Made by a program: the position numbers and the translations under genes. Below, one piece after another: positions 8,974-17,522 of a stretch of DNA of 59,844 nucleotides (its first letter is position 1; every line of letters begins with the position of its first letter). Below the pieces are notes generated by a model that made no database searches, was not told the DNA's origin, and saw only the letters and a program-made list of their open reading frames with translations. The stretch lies in NCBI RefSeq assembly GCF_036655075.1, contig NZ_JAVVQU010000013.1:1-59844 (forward strand), given 5' to 3'. The DNA is from Holtiella sp036655075 (GTDB lineage Bacteria > Bacillota > Clostridia > Lachnospirales > Cellulosilyticaceae).

Positions 8974-10344
8974 CTATTTAATAACTTTGATTTCTAGTAT
9001 ATTTTTAGTCAGATCCGTGACAAAATACTGAGTATTTAGTCTAGAATCTATAACCCATACGACCTCTTGTCTATCCGCTATAATAGGATACGAGTCTCTT
9101 AGATACTGTGGAATTTTTTCATCAATGTAAAATTTCTTCAGTTTTTTAGACCCATTTTTTAAAACGATGTAGTCGTTTACTTGCCTTGTACGCAAGCATA
9201 GTCTGTCTTTTATTTTATCATAATCAATATATTTAGTATACATATTTTGTTGGGTTTGTTCAAATGTTTTCCGCCCTACAAGTTCTAGATGAATGATACT
9301 ATCTAAATCCTCTATCTTATTTATACCCATTTGTAGGGGATACTCATAATTAGAAATTCCTCCCTTAATTTGATAAGCAATAATAGCCTTTTCATAATTC
9401 TTATATGCTACTAATTGATTAGGCAAAGTTATTTTTTTTCCATTTTGCATATGCAGTAAAGCAATCAATTGCTCAACATGTTTTAAACTTATATCTTTAC
9501 TATGCCCCATTAAAATAGATACACACTTAAAAAGAATTCTCTTTTGAATGTAAATTTTTTCTTTTAAAAGGCGTTGAATGTCTACCTCTACTTGTTGGAT
9601 GCCTAGTTGGATTATTTGATTAAAAATGCTCTCTACATAACTCGCTAAAAATTCTTCCTGCTCTTGATAAATCTGACTATGTTCAAATAAATTTTCCACA
9701 ATATTAGGATTAATCTTGTGTTGAATGTACGGGATACATTCTAGTCTTACTTTGTTACGCGTATAAATCGTCTCATAATTAGTATAGTCATTTTTATACT
9801 CTATGCTATTTATTTTGCAGTATTGCTCAATTTCTTGTCTTGTTAAGCATAAAATGGGTCGAATGATATTGCTTCTCTTAGGCATAATACCACCAAGCCC
9901 TTTAATGTCCGTACCTCTTAGAAACCGCATAATAAGCGTTTCTGCTTGATCATTAGTATTGTGTGCTGTAGCAATTTTATCATTTTGATTTGTTAAAGAT
10001 ATAAAGAAATTGTATCTTTCTAACCTTCCAACTTCTTCCTCACTCATTTTCTTTTCTTTTGCTAACACTTTTACATCACAATGATGAATATAACAAGGTA
10101 TGTCCCACGCTCTCGCTATCCTTTCAACATAGTCTCTATCTTCATCTGCTTCTTGCCTTATTCCATGATGTATATGTGCTACCTTTAAGTTAATATGATA
10201 ATACGCTTTATAACGATTTAAAAAGTACAAAAGCATCATAGAGTCTGCACCACCGGATACACCAACAACCACTGTATCACCTGGACTCAAGAGCTTTTTT
10301 TCTTCAATGTAGCGTTTAACCTTTTCTTCTATTTTATTAACCAT
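8974..10344 (-). CDS. tilS: tRNA(Ile)-lysidine synthase
   Basis: TilS converts C34 of the CAU-anticodon tRNA-Ile to lysidine, switching it from methionine to isoleucine decoding. The 456-residue protein has the PP-loop VVGVSGGADSMMLL at about 22-35, the HIHHGIR motif and the TAHNTNDQAETLIMRFLRG signature, followed by the TilS-specific C-terminal domains. I place the start at MVNKIEEK (ATG 10344) after AGAGGAAG; a longer frame to 10419 would run through the preceding intrinsic terminator (10420-10446 lies immediately upstream). It is followed by hpt and ftsH. Confidence 0.95.
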   Translation of the reverse strand: MVNKIEEKVKRYIEEKKLLSPGDTVVVGVSGGADSMMLLYFLNRYKAYYHINLKVAHIHHGIRQEADEDRDYVERIARAWDIPCYIHHCDVKVLAKEKKMSEEEVGRLERYNFFISLTNQNDKIATAHNTNDQAETLIMRFLRGTDIKGLGGIMPKRSNIIRPILCLTRQEIEQYCKINSIEYKNDYTNYETIYTRNKVRLECIPYIQHKINPNIVENLFEHSQIYQEQEEFLASYVESIFNQIIQLGIQQVEVDIQRLLKEKIYIQKRILFKCVSILMGHSKDISLKHVEQLIALLHMQNGKKITLPNQLVAYKNYEKAIIAYQIKGGISNYEYPLQMGINKIEDLDSIIHLELVGRKTFEQTQQNMYTKYIDYDKIKDRLCLRTRQVNDYIVLKNGSKKLKKFYIDEKIPQYLRDSYPIIADRQEVVWVIDSRLNTQYFVTDLTKNILEIKVIK

Positions 10345-10419
10345 ATTTCTTCCTCTTTTGATTTCGCCTTTGATTTTACTTTTTATGTGTATTACACCAT
10401 ATGTGAAATCAAAATACAA

Positions 10420-10446
10420 TAAAAAAAGGCATATTTAGCATACACC
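10420..10446 (-). terminator. Intrinsic terminator after the small sporulation-type ORF
   Basis: On the minus strand, GGTGTAT, loop GCTAA, ATATGCC (7 bp with two G-U pairs) is followed by TTTTTTT. It begins directly after the TAA of the small interrupted ORF and separates it from tilS. Confidence 0.65.
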
Positions 10447-10547
10447 TTAAAATTTCAATACAATTCCTATAGTGCTCACCAAAATGAGTAGCTCTATACT
10501 TCCAAAGAAAAAGCTATCTATCCATTTTATACAATTTTTCTACTCAT
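10447..10547 (-). pseudogene. Small membrane-protein ORF with a one-base frame break
   Basis: A strong ribosome site (AGGAGGGAAT) precedes ATG 10547, but the frame reads only MSRKIV before TAA. Moving back one base in the run of five As inside codons 3-5 opens a frame that continues (NCIKWIDSFFFGSIELLI...) for a 33-residue product with one hydrophobic helix, ending in VLKF and TAA at 10447. A terminator follows at once, and a sigma-G-like promoter lies upstream. This is therefore a complete small transcription unit that is either decayed by one base, mis-sequenced in the A-run, or read by -1 slippage. I do not recognise the protein. Confidence 0.5.
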
Positions 10548-10575
10548 ATTCCCTCCTACTAAACACTTGTGTTTA

Positions 10576-10605
10576 AAGTATGCCATAATACTAGGGAAAT
10601 ATTCA
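10576..10605 (-). promoter_or_regulatory. Sigma-G-type promoter of the small ORF
   Basis: On the minus strand TGAATA (10600-10605) and CATACTT (10576-10582) are separated by 17 bp. The forespore sigma-G consensus is TGAATA, 17-18 bp, CATnnTA, so only the last -10 base differs. A short palindrome, AAACAC-AA-GTGTTT, lies at 10561-10574 near the expected transcript start and may be an operator. Confidence 0.55.
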
Positions 10606-10619
10606 TATTCACTCACATT

Positions 10620-12962
10620 TTAGTGTTCTTTCCAAACGCGTGCCACTACAATCGTCATATCATCTCCTGATTTAACACCTAATAAGGATTTGCTTTTACT
10701 CATTAGATAATCTGCCATATATTGAGGTGCTTGTCCCTTACATTCCAAAATAAAGTGTTTAAATGTTTTTTCATTGCCCACTATATCGCCTGACGCTTCT
10801 AACATACCATCACTAATCATAATGATCATATCCCCTTCATGTAGCTGCACTTGCTTGACCTCTAAATCCACCTCTTTAACAATTCCTATCGGCAGACTGT
10901 TCATTCTAATAGGTACAACTTCACCATTATGCAAAATAAAACTTGTTGCAGCACCTGCCTTGAGAAACTCTGCAACACCTGTCTTTCTATCAACAAGTGT
11001 AATATCAATAGTAGAAAAGACTTCATCGTCATCATTCAAAATAAGTGCTGAATTAATCATTCTCACCGCCAAATCTCTTCTAAAACCTGACTCCATGAAA
11101 TCTTCTAGCATTTCTATTGTTGCAGCACTTTCATCATAAGCGACTCTTCCACTTCCCATACCGTCTGCTAAAGCAAGTAAGTATTGGTCATCTCCCACTT
11201 CCATAAAGGTATAGACATCTCCACTTATTTCTTCTTTTGCGCAGATTGCATAGCCAGCCGTTACCCTATATGTATTTTTTATTTTCCATTTATACTCATA
11301 AGTTTCTTTGCCACTTACCATGCTTTCTAGAGACACTTTATAGCCTAATAGTTCATCTATTATTTCTGCCATAACATCTGCATACTGTATATCCTGTTCA
11401 CTTGTATAAATTTCTATAGAATGTATTTTCCCTTTATTCTCAAGCACCATCACATCTCTTAGTTGAATACCTTTCGCAAGTAGGGCTTCCTTTAAAAGAC
11501 TCTCTTCTTCTTTATTAAAGTAGATTTCTTTTTCTATTTCTTGTACCAAACCATCTAATGTGGTTGAAACCGCTTTAAGTTGCTCGGCTAGGAGTGCTCT
11601 ATTTTCTATAAATTTATTTTGCCACATCATGTTTTGCCTAAGCATGTCCATCTTAAAACTCATAACATAAGCAAAATTAGCTGCATTAGGGCAATGTTCC
11701 TTAAAAAGTGGTGGAATACTTGCTTCTGTAATAAACCCTTTTTCTTTAAAAGCATCTATCATTTCATACGCATGCATATAGGTCGTCTTCAAATCTTGTA
11801 CCCAACAAAAATGTTTCATAGAACAATCTATACAAAGTTTCTCACCAGTATCTTCTATAATATTTTTAATGTCCTTAGGTGCAAACTCCATCTTTTTAGT
11901 ATGTATCTTTTGAAAACTATTACCCAATTGTTCGAATCCTCTTATAATATGTTTAAGCCTATTAGTCATAATACGTTGTATACGCTGTAAATGTAATTGC
12001 TCGTCATACTCTTTGCTCTTTTCTAAGAACCATCCTGAAATACCAAAGTAAGACTTAGGAATAATAAAACTAATCAATCCACTAATAACATAAGCGCCTA
12101 TTAAACTCCACTCCATGTTTCCGCCATTAAACATGGAAAAGCCTACTAGTTGTCCAATCAATCCACCTAGTATGACACCCCATCTACCCGTTGGCAAAAA
12201 AATTCCACCTACTAATCCACTTAATGCATAGATACCTACAAAATTAGGTGAAACATATCCAATTACTACAAGCAAACTACTTATTACAATCCCCATAGTA
12301 ACCCCTATATTAATACCGCCCAAATAAGTCACGCCTATGAGTACAATATAGGTAAGTATATCTCTAAAATAAATCTCCTTACACAAAGGAACTGTCATAT
12401 AAAAGTCAACCGTTCCCGCCACTGCTAATGCAAACATCAGAATAATGCTAATGCTTTCTTTACCAGTCAACGGGGTCTGCCTATATTGCAAGACCACATC
12501 GGTTCCACAAGCAAAAATATACATTAAAGCGCCTCCCACCAATGCTTCTACAATACAAATCGCAAAAGTATATGGGTTTATGCCTTGTATGAATGCACTC
12601 AACAAATCTACAGCTAAAATACTCACTGTAGTACTTATAAGTTGGTTTTTCAACGTACACTCCTTGCCATTAAACTCTAACCATTTACGCCCAAGACTTA
12701 TTAAGACAATCATCAACACATACTTAAGTGTTCCTACGTTAAATTGCATCAACGAAAAAATCCCTACTATTGCAAAGGGTACTGTCCATTTTCGTATTTC
12801 TTGTTTTTCATACAAACTTCCTATATAGGCAATGCCTACTGTATAAAAACATTCATAAAATCCGACGCGGGCAAAAGCAAAAGACATTAAAACCAATAAA
12901 ATTTCTGGTATTTTCACCTTTAAAGCAGCTACATTCTTTTCCTTTGTATTTACACTACTCAT
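10620..12962 (-). CDS. spoIIE: Stage II sporulation protein E
   Basis: SpoIIE is the membrane PP2C-family serine phosphatase that dephosphorylates SpoIIAA, releasing sigma-F in the forespore, and it also acts at the polar septum. The 780-residue protein has an N-terminal region of about ten membrane helices (up to about 310), a central regulatory and oligomerisation region containing a cysteine pair (CIDCSMKHFCW, about 378), and a C-terminal phosphatase domain with ALADGMGSGR (about 600) and MISDGMLEASGD (about 737). GGGGGGAGATAA precedes ATG. It is monocistronic by appearance, with a Spo0A-type promoter upstream. Confidence 0.97.
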   Translation of the reverse strand: MSSVNTKEKNVAALKVKIPEILLVLMSFAFARVGFYECFYTVGIAYIGSLYEKQEIRKWTVPFAIVGIFSLMQFNVGTLKYVLMIVLISLGRKWLEFNGKECTLKNQLISTTVSILAVDLLSAFIQGINPYTFAICIVEALVGGALMYIFACGTDVVLQYRQTPLTGKESISIILMFALAVAGTVDFYMTVPLCKEIYFRDILTYIVLIGVTYLGGINIGVTMGIVISSLLVVIGYVSPNFVGIYALSGLVGGIFLPTGRWGVILGGLIGQLVGFSMFNGGNMEWSLIGAYVISGLISFIIPKSYFGISGWFLEKSKEYDEQLHLQRIQRIMTNRLKHIIRGFEQLGNSFQKIHTKKMEFAPKDIKNIIEDTGEKLCIDCSMKHFCWVQDLKTTYMHAYEMIDAFKEKGFITEASIPPLFKEHCPNAANFAYVMSFKMDMLRQNMMWQNKFIENRALLAEQLKAVSTTLDGLVQEIEKEIYFNKEEESLLKEALLAKGIQLRDVMVLENKGKIHSIEIYTSEQDIQYADVMAEIIDELLGYKVSLESMVSGKETYEYKWKIKNTYRVTAGYAICAKEEISGDVYTFMEVGDDQYLLALADGMGSGRVAYDESAATIEMLEDFMESGFRRDLAVRMINSALILNDDDEVFSTIDITLVDRKTGVAEFLKAGAATSFILHNGEVVPIRMNSLPIGIVKEVDLEVKQVQLHEGDMIIMISDGMLEASGDIVGNEKTFKHFILECKGQAPQYMADYLMSKSKSLLGVKSGDDMTIVVARVWKEH

Positions 12963-12986
12963 TTATCTCCCCCCTACACAATGTCC

Positions 12987-13019
12987 ATTATAGAAGAGCA
13001 TATTTGAAATATTTGTAAA
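12987..13019 (-). promoter_or_regulatory. Candidate spoIIE promoter with 21-bp spacer
   Basis: TTTACA (13014-13019) and TATAAT (12987-12992) on the minus strand are 21 bp apart. Spo0A-activated sigma-A promoters of spoIIE and spoIIG in B. subtilis have unusually long spacers of this size. I did not find a clear TGTCGAA-type 0A box, so the Spo0A link is inference from spacing and gene identity. Confidence 0.5.
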
Positions 13020-13076
13020 TAACTAGTATAGAGTACAAAAAAGTTTTAGACAAATTCAGCTAACCATCTAACACAT

Positions 13077-14111
13077 TTAGGAGTTATATCCTAAAATATT
13101 ATAGTATAATCTTGTTTTAGGTTTTGAGCTAAGAGGAATGTTGTAACCTCTTATCCCACCCTCTACCGAATGTTGGGCTACCAATACCTCTTTTGTCAGA
13201 CTACTATCATTTTCATCTTTAATAATTTGTATAACAATCATACTATGCGTAGTCTTTTCCAAATCACCGAGTTGTACAATATCTCCTATTTGCAAACTTT
13301 CAAGTGTGCCAAGCTTCGCTACTAATCCAAACCCTGTATTGCTTATCATATAATCTTTAAGTGCGCTCGCACTTGTAAAACTAGGTGTCCGATAATAATC
13401 TGAGTACCAATACCACTTTTCACTTACATACTTACCTTGATGGTCAAAAGGTATTTCACCTGCGAATAAGCACTGTGAAATAAAATTCGTACAATCTCCG
13501 CCATATTCCTCATAGTTTTTCCATTCCTGTGTATTAGGTGTTAATGCATATTTCTTTGCATAGGCAACAGCTTTCTCCCTCATATATTGACCTTTAGGTT
13601 GCACCTTTTCTTCTCTACTAGCTAAAATCCATCTCTTTCTCCTCTTAGTTTTACGCTTAACGCCTTTTACCTTATCTTTTTCACTATTTATTGGTGCTTT
13701 AAATTCACTAAGATACCGATCTTCTTCTATTCGCCATACACTACCTTCTTTTACTAGCACAAAAAAGTGCTCCAAGTTTTTCATTATAGTAAGTGTATCT
13801 ATTCCTTTGTATTTTATTTTCAAATCTACACCTACATGCACCTGACATTGCTTACCTATATTATGGATCATCCTCCATTTAACATCCACTTCTGGGTCAT
13901 CAAACATCAAATGGCTGCCTACTTGCGCATAACACGCTATTTCATTTTTTAAAGCTACTTCTTCTTGAATAAAACTGTAATTCCCCTTTAAGTTATAAGC
14001 AAAATAATCTTTATATAGATATGGATTATACTGTTGATTGCCTAACATTTTATAGTGTATTTCCATATACTTTGTAATGGTCTCTTTAACTTGTTCTACT
14101 TCTTCTTTCAT
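13077..14111 (-). CDS. Amidase-domain protein lacking an export signal
   Basis: The C-terminal half (about 180-344) matches the putative amidase domain (PF12671 type): EKAVAYAKKYAL, then YEEYGGDCTNFISQCLFAG with the expected catalytic cysteine, then IGDIVQLGDLEKTTHSMIVI with a histidine. The N-terminal half is an unrecognised alpha/beta region resembling a transport-factor-like fold, joined by a strongly basic linker (KRKTKRRKRW, about 153-162). No signal peptide or membrane helix is visible. GGGGGTGGAAAA before ATG supports this start. The family is often linked to cell wall or spore processes, but the substrate is unknown. It opens the accessory block next to spoIIE. Confidence 0.82.
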   Translation of the reverse strand: MKEEVEQVKETITKYMEIHYKMLGNQQYNPYLYKDYFAYNLKGNYSFIQEEVALKNEIACYAQVGSHLMFDDPEVDVKWRMIHNIGKQCQVHVGVDLKIKYKGIDTLTIMKNLEHFFVLVKEGSVWRIEEDRYLSEFKAPINSEKDKVKGVKRKTKRRKRWILASREEKVQPKGQYMREKAVAYAKKYALTPNTQEWKNYEEYGGDCTNFISQCLFAGEIPFDHQGKYVSEKWYWYSDYYRTPSFTSASALKDYMISNTGFGLVAKLGTLESLQIGDIVQLGDLEKTTHSMIVIQIIKDENDSSLTKEVLVAQHSVEGGIRGYNIPLSSKPKTRLYYNILGYNS

Positions 14112-14212
14112 TTTTCCACCCCCTTAATATCTTATACAAGTGAAATATACTTTATGACCTCCTTTGTTTTATGGTACAATACAAACATACTACTTATTTA
14201 AAGGAGATTATT

Positions 14213-14953
14213 ATGGAAAACAAAGTTATTGCTATTGTTGATGGTCGTGAAATTAATGAAAGTCATCTTGTGAGTCTTGTACACAGTTTAGGACAAAACG
14301 CAGCAAGATTTGCATCAGAAGATGGGCGTCAAAAACTTATTGAAGAACTTGTTACTCAAGAGCTCTTTTACTCAGATGCTATGGAAAATGGTTTAAATAA
14401 AGATGAAGAATTTATCACTGCAGCTGAAAATATGTACAGCAACCTTTTAAAACAATATGCGCTTAGCAAATTATTAGGTACAGTATCTGTTTCAGATGAA
14501 GAAGCTTTAGAATACTTCAACAACCACAAAGATACTTTCCGCGCTGCAGCAACTGCTCGTGCACAACACATTTTAGTAGATTCTAAAGAAAAAGCTGAAG
14601 AAATCTTAGCTGAAATCAATGCTGGTCTTACTTTTGAAGATGCTGCTAAACAATACTCAAGCTGTCCTTCTAGCGAACGTGGCGGAGATCTTGGCGAGTT
14701 TGGTAGAGGTCAAATGGTTCCTGAATTCGAAAATGCTGTTTTTAGCATGGAAGTAGATGAAGTAAGTGCACCCGTTCAAACTCAATTCGGTTACCACATC
14801 ATCAAGCTTGTTTCAATCAACAGCGGTGCTGAACCTGAATTTGAAGCAACTAAAGATCAAGTAAAACAATTCTTAATGTCAGCAAAACACAATGACATCT
14901 ATACTGCAAAACAAGCTGAACTTAAAGCAAAATACACAGTAGAAATGAAATAA
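14213..14953 (+). CDS. Peptidyl-prolyl isomerase, PpiC/parvulin type, cytoplasmic
   Basis: This parvulin-type prolyl isomerase has 246 residues: an N-terminal helical chaperone-like region (about 1-105), a rotamase domain (about 110-205, with RAQHILVDSKEKAEEIL and SSERGGDLGEFGRGQMVPEFE) and a short C-terminal helix. It has no signal peptide or lipobox, unlike PrsA, so it should act in the cytoplasm. The start ATG 14213 follows AAAGGAG. It is a lone plus-strand gene with its own terminator, among minus-strand neighbours. Codons favour GCT, GAA and AAA, suggesting good expression. Confidence 0.92.
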   Translation: MENKVIAIVDGREINESHLVSLVHSLGQNAARFASEDGRQKLIEELVTQELFYSDAMENGLNKDEEFITAAENMYSNLLKQYALSKLLGTVSVSDEEALEYFNNHKDTFRAAATARAQHILVDSKEKAEEILAEINAGLTFEDAAKQYSSCPSSERGGDLGEFGRGQMVPEFENAVFSMEVDEVSAPVQTQFGYHIIKLVSINSGAEPEFEATKDQVKQFLMSAKHNDIYTAKQAELKAKYTVEMK

Positions 14954-14964
14954 TAACAACAATC

Positions 14965-14997
14965 AAAAGGAACAGCGCTTAGGTCTGTTCCTTTTTT
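14965..14997 (+). terminator. Intrinsic terminator of the PpiC gene
   Basis: AAAGGAACAG, a short loop and CTGTTCCTTTTTT form a stem with a T-run just after the stop codon. Confidence 0.85.
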
Positions 14998-15120
14998 ATT
15001 GTCCAAATCAGCTTTACTTATTCTTTTGAACGAGTATACCTACTATTCCAGATGGTAACACTAAAAAAAATCAATGGAATAATTGAGGCAAAATAACAAT
15101 GAATACAGCTACACCATTTA

Positions 15121-15742
15121 CCTATTGAAAGTGTCTCACGCATTATAAGAGAAGGGTTAGACCATGGGCTTTACACCCGTGGTTCAGGTGGTAACTATCC
15201 AAGAAATGTAGCTATGTCCCCTCTATCTGGCTTATGTCCCGAGGAGCCCTTTAACTTAGTCCCCTAGGCGGTGGATTAGGCAAGAATCCAAAATGCGGAC
15301 TACTCTATCCTCACCTCATACCCGCGTCTCATGTAATCTATGCTATAGAGGCCTTACTCCAACTCTTTCAAACAGAAGGTAACTATGAAAATCATTCAAA
15401 GGCTCGTGTTCGTTATATGATTGATCAATTAGGCGAAGAAGGTTTTATGACTGCTTATACCCATTATTCCAATACACTAAAGCAAAATCCTGAACTAGAA
15501 CTTTTTCCACCTATTTCTATACAATCTACTCACCACTGGACATCTACATTTACTCACCTCCGCCTTTTCAGTGAAAAAGAACCTGGTCACTACAGCGTTT
15601 ACTACCAACCCACTGGTGGCCACTTACCTCTAGATAAGTTATCCGCTATCCTTAATCTGCTCTATGCTATGCCTCATGTTCAAGTACGCCTTAACAACAT
15701 TAAAGCGTTACCTCCCTATTTAATTCTTCTTCATTGCACACG
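15121..15742 (+). pseudogene. Remnant of siroheme nitrite/sulfite reductase
   Basis: Translation recovers family signatures in broken frames. The first segment reads HGLYTRGSGGNYPRNV and MSPLSGLCPEEPFNL, then meets TAG. In another frame GGGLGKNPKCGLLYPHLIP follows. From about 15340 a clean segment reads AIEALLQLFQTEGNYENHSK, RVRYMIDQLGEEGFM and YSVYYQPTGGHLPL. These match the central part of ferredoxin-dependent nitrite/sulfite reductases. The N-terminus and the C-terminal cysteine motifs that hold the iron-sulfur cluster and siroheme are missing. The last codons overlap the tRNA terminator. It is a decayed, non-functional gene. The stretch 15002-15120 shows nothing else I can support. Confidence 0.8.
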
Positions 15743-15780
15743 AAAAAGGTCAGGTTATGAAATCATAACCTGACCTTTTA
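15743..15780 (-). terminator. Terminator of the tRNA-Met/tRNA-Val unit
   Basis: AAAAGGTCAGGTTATGA and TCATAACCTGACCTTTT form a near-perfect stem ending in Ts on the minus strand, 3' of tRNA-Val. It overlaps the last codons of the decayed reductase. Confidence 0.8.
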
Positions 15781-15789
15781 AAAATAAAA

Positions 15790-15862
15790 TGGTCGCTATA
15801 GGGCTCGAACCTATGACCCCCTGCTTGTAAGGCAGGTGCTCTCCCAGCTGAGCTAAGCGACC
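15790..15862 (-). tRNA. tRNA-Val (UAC)
   Basis: The minus strand folds as a 73-base cloverleaf with acceptor GGTCGCT/AGCGACC, anticodon arm CCTGC-CTTACAA-GCAGG (anticodon TAC) and T-arm GGTTCGAGCC. The discriminator is A; CCA is not encoded. Confidence 0.95.
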
Positions 15863-15866
15863 AAAG

Positions 15867-15940
15867 TAGCGGAAGACGGATTTGAACCGCCGACACCATG
15901 GGTATGAACCATGTGCTCTAGCCAACTGAGCTATTCCGCC
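15867..15940 (-). tRNA. tRNA-Met (CAU), elongator type
   Basis: The minus strand gives a 74-base cloverleaf with anticodon loop TTCATAC (anticodon CAT) and acceptor GGCGGAA pairing TTCCGCT with a terminal G-U, as in B. subtilis elongator tRNA-Met. It is not the initiator, which lacks a 1-72 pair. A lysidine-modified tRNA-Ile2 cannot be fully excluded by eye. CCA is not encoded. It lies 4 bp upstream of tRNA-Val. Confidence 0.92.
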
Positions 15941-15980
15941 ATATTCTATTGTTTTGAGGCTTGTCCTCAAGTACTTCTAT

Positions 15981-16009
15981 AGTATATCCTATTACTTGTC
16001 ATAATGCAA
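15981..16009 (-). promoter_or_regulatory. Promoter of the tRNA-Met/tRNA-Val unit
   Basis: On the minus strand TTGCAT (16004-16009) and TATACT (15981-15986) are 17 bp apart, about 40 bp before the tRNA-Met 5' end. This fits a sigma-A promoter. Confidence 0.65.
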
Positions 16010-16053
16010 GTAGTTTCTCAACTTTTTTTAGATTTTTACAGTTTTTACTTTAT

Positions 16054-16099
16054 AAAACAGACCTACACACTTCTACGAGAGAGTATGTAGGTCTGTTTT
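16054..16099 (-). terminator. Terminator of the MATE exporter gene
   Basis: AAAACAGACCTACA and TGTAGGTCTGTTTT form a 14-bp stem with an 18-base loop just after the stop codon. It could work in either direction. Confidence 0.7.
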
Positions 16100-16103
16100 A
16101 CTT

Positions 16104-17522
16104 TTATTCTAGGTTTTTAAACGTTTTCTTATAGAAAATCCCAAAACAAATAAGGGTTGTTAAGCCCGCTAGAATATCTGCTACTGGCTCTGCCATAAAT
16201 ACACCTGCTAATTGATTTTCCATCAAGAGTGGTAATATAAATACAAGAGGGATTAATAAAATAATTTTTCTAAGGAGTGCTAAGAACAATGAAATTTTAG
16301 CTTGCCCCAATGCTAAGAACGTTTGTTGGCAAGCTGTCTGTGCACCCATCATAAATAGTCCAGCAAAGAAGATTCTCATACTCCAAGTAGTCATATCCAT
16401 AACCTCTGGTGTGCTGTTGAAAAGTTTTACTAGAATCTCTGGCACAAACATAATAAGAAGCCACATCAATCCTGTAAAAGCTAAACAGCTTGCAAGCGTT
16501 AACTTGAAGGTTTTCTTTACCCTATCAAACTGCTTTGCACCATAGTTATAACTAATAATAGGTTGAGCACCTTGTGTTAACCCAAACATTGGAAGACTTA
16601 CAATTTGCATAATACTTCCCATAATAGTCATAGAACCAATAGCCAAGTTACCTACACCATCACCTAATAGATTTCCATATGTAAGTAACTGATTATTTAA
16701 GCTAATAAGCACTAAGCTTTCTGTAGATTGCATAATAAAAGGTGAAATACCTAAAGACATAATTTTAAGTCCTACAGACATATTAGGTACTAAGTATTCT
16801 TTTCTTATCTTAATTGTACTTTTTTTTCCTACTAATTCATTTAATAAGGTATTTTTAAATTGTTTTTCTTTCCCAAAAAAGAAGTAGATGACCCATAAAG
16901 CTGACACACATTGTGCTAAAATAGTGGCTAATGCAGCTCCCTGTACACCCATTCCAAATCCAAAGATGAAAATAGGGTCTAAAACAATATTGATAACAGC
17001 TCCTAGCAGAACCGTACACATACCAATTTTCGCGAAACCTTGTGTGTTAATAAAAGAGTTCATACCAAGCGCTAGCTGTACTGCAATTGTTCCTATTAAG
17101 TAAATAGTTAAATACTGTGTTGCATAACCAATAGTCGCTTCACTCGCTCCAAATGCCCATAAAATAGGCTCTTGAAACATAAGTAATACAGCCATCAATA
17201 AAGCACCTACTATAATCAGCATAGAAAAGCTTGTGGTCATAATTTGTTCTGCACCATCTTTATTTTTTTCACCTAGCTTAATAGCTACAAGTGGTGCTCC
17301 CCCCATACCTACAAGGGCGCTAAATGCAGATACAATAATAATAACTGGGAATGCTATCCCTACCCCTGCCATAGCATTACTATCTGGAAGTCTACCAATA
17401 TACATTCTATCTACAATGTTATAGAGTACATTGACAAGTTGTGCAATAATCGCAGGCAATGCAAGTTTAAAGAGTAGTCCTCCAACATTATCTTTACCTA
17501 AATCTGTTGTTTTTTGTTTCAC
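16104..17522 (-). CDS. MATE-family multidrug/Na+ antiporter
   Basis: This 472-residue integral membrane protein has about twelve hydrophobic helices in two related halves, with the MATE signatures LALPAIIAQLVNVLYNIVDR near the N-terminus and FGLTQGAQPIISYNYGA at about 300. Such proteins export cationic drugs or metabolites using a Na+ or H+ gradient; the substrate cannot be read from sequence. I place the start at GTG 17522, because GGAG lies at the ideal distance before it and would fall inside a longer TTG-initiated frame. It is flanked by terminators, so it is an independent unit in the accessory block between spoIIE and ftsB. Confidence 0.93.
   Translation of the reverse strand: MKQKTTDLGKDNVGGLLFKLALPAIIAQLVNVLYNIVDRMYIGRLPDSNAMAGVGIAFPVIIIVSAFSALVGMGGAPLVAIKLGEKNKDGAEQIMTTSFSMLIIVGALLMAVLLMFQEPILWAFGASEATIGYATQYLTIYLIGTIAVQLALGMNSFINTQGFAKIGMCTVLLGAVINIVLDPIFIFGFGMGVQGAALATILAQCVSALWVIYFFFGKEKQFKNTLLNELVGKKSTIKIRKEYLVPNMSVGLKIMSLGISPFIMQSTESLVLISLNNQLLTYGNLLGDGVGNLAIGSMTIMGSIMQIVSLPMFGLTQGAQPIISYNYGAKQFDRVKKTFKLTLASCLAFTGLMWLLIMFVPEILVKLFNSTPEVMDMTTWSMRIFFAGLFMMGAQTACQQTFLALGQAKISLFLALLRKIILLIPLVFILPLLMENQLAGVFMAEPVADILAGLTTLICFGIFYKKTFKNLE

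Noticed and set aside
10345..10419. N-terminal extension of TilS by 25 residues
   Set aside because: It has no ribosome site, adjoins a terminator, and adds sequence before the normal TilS start.
15867..15940. tRNA-Ile2 (CAU), the substrate of TilS
   Set aside because: The acceptor and T-arm closely resemble elongator tRNA-Met of Firmicutes, including the terminal G-U pair.
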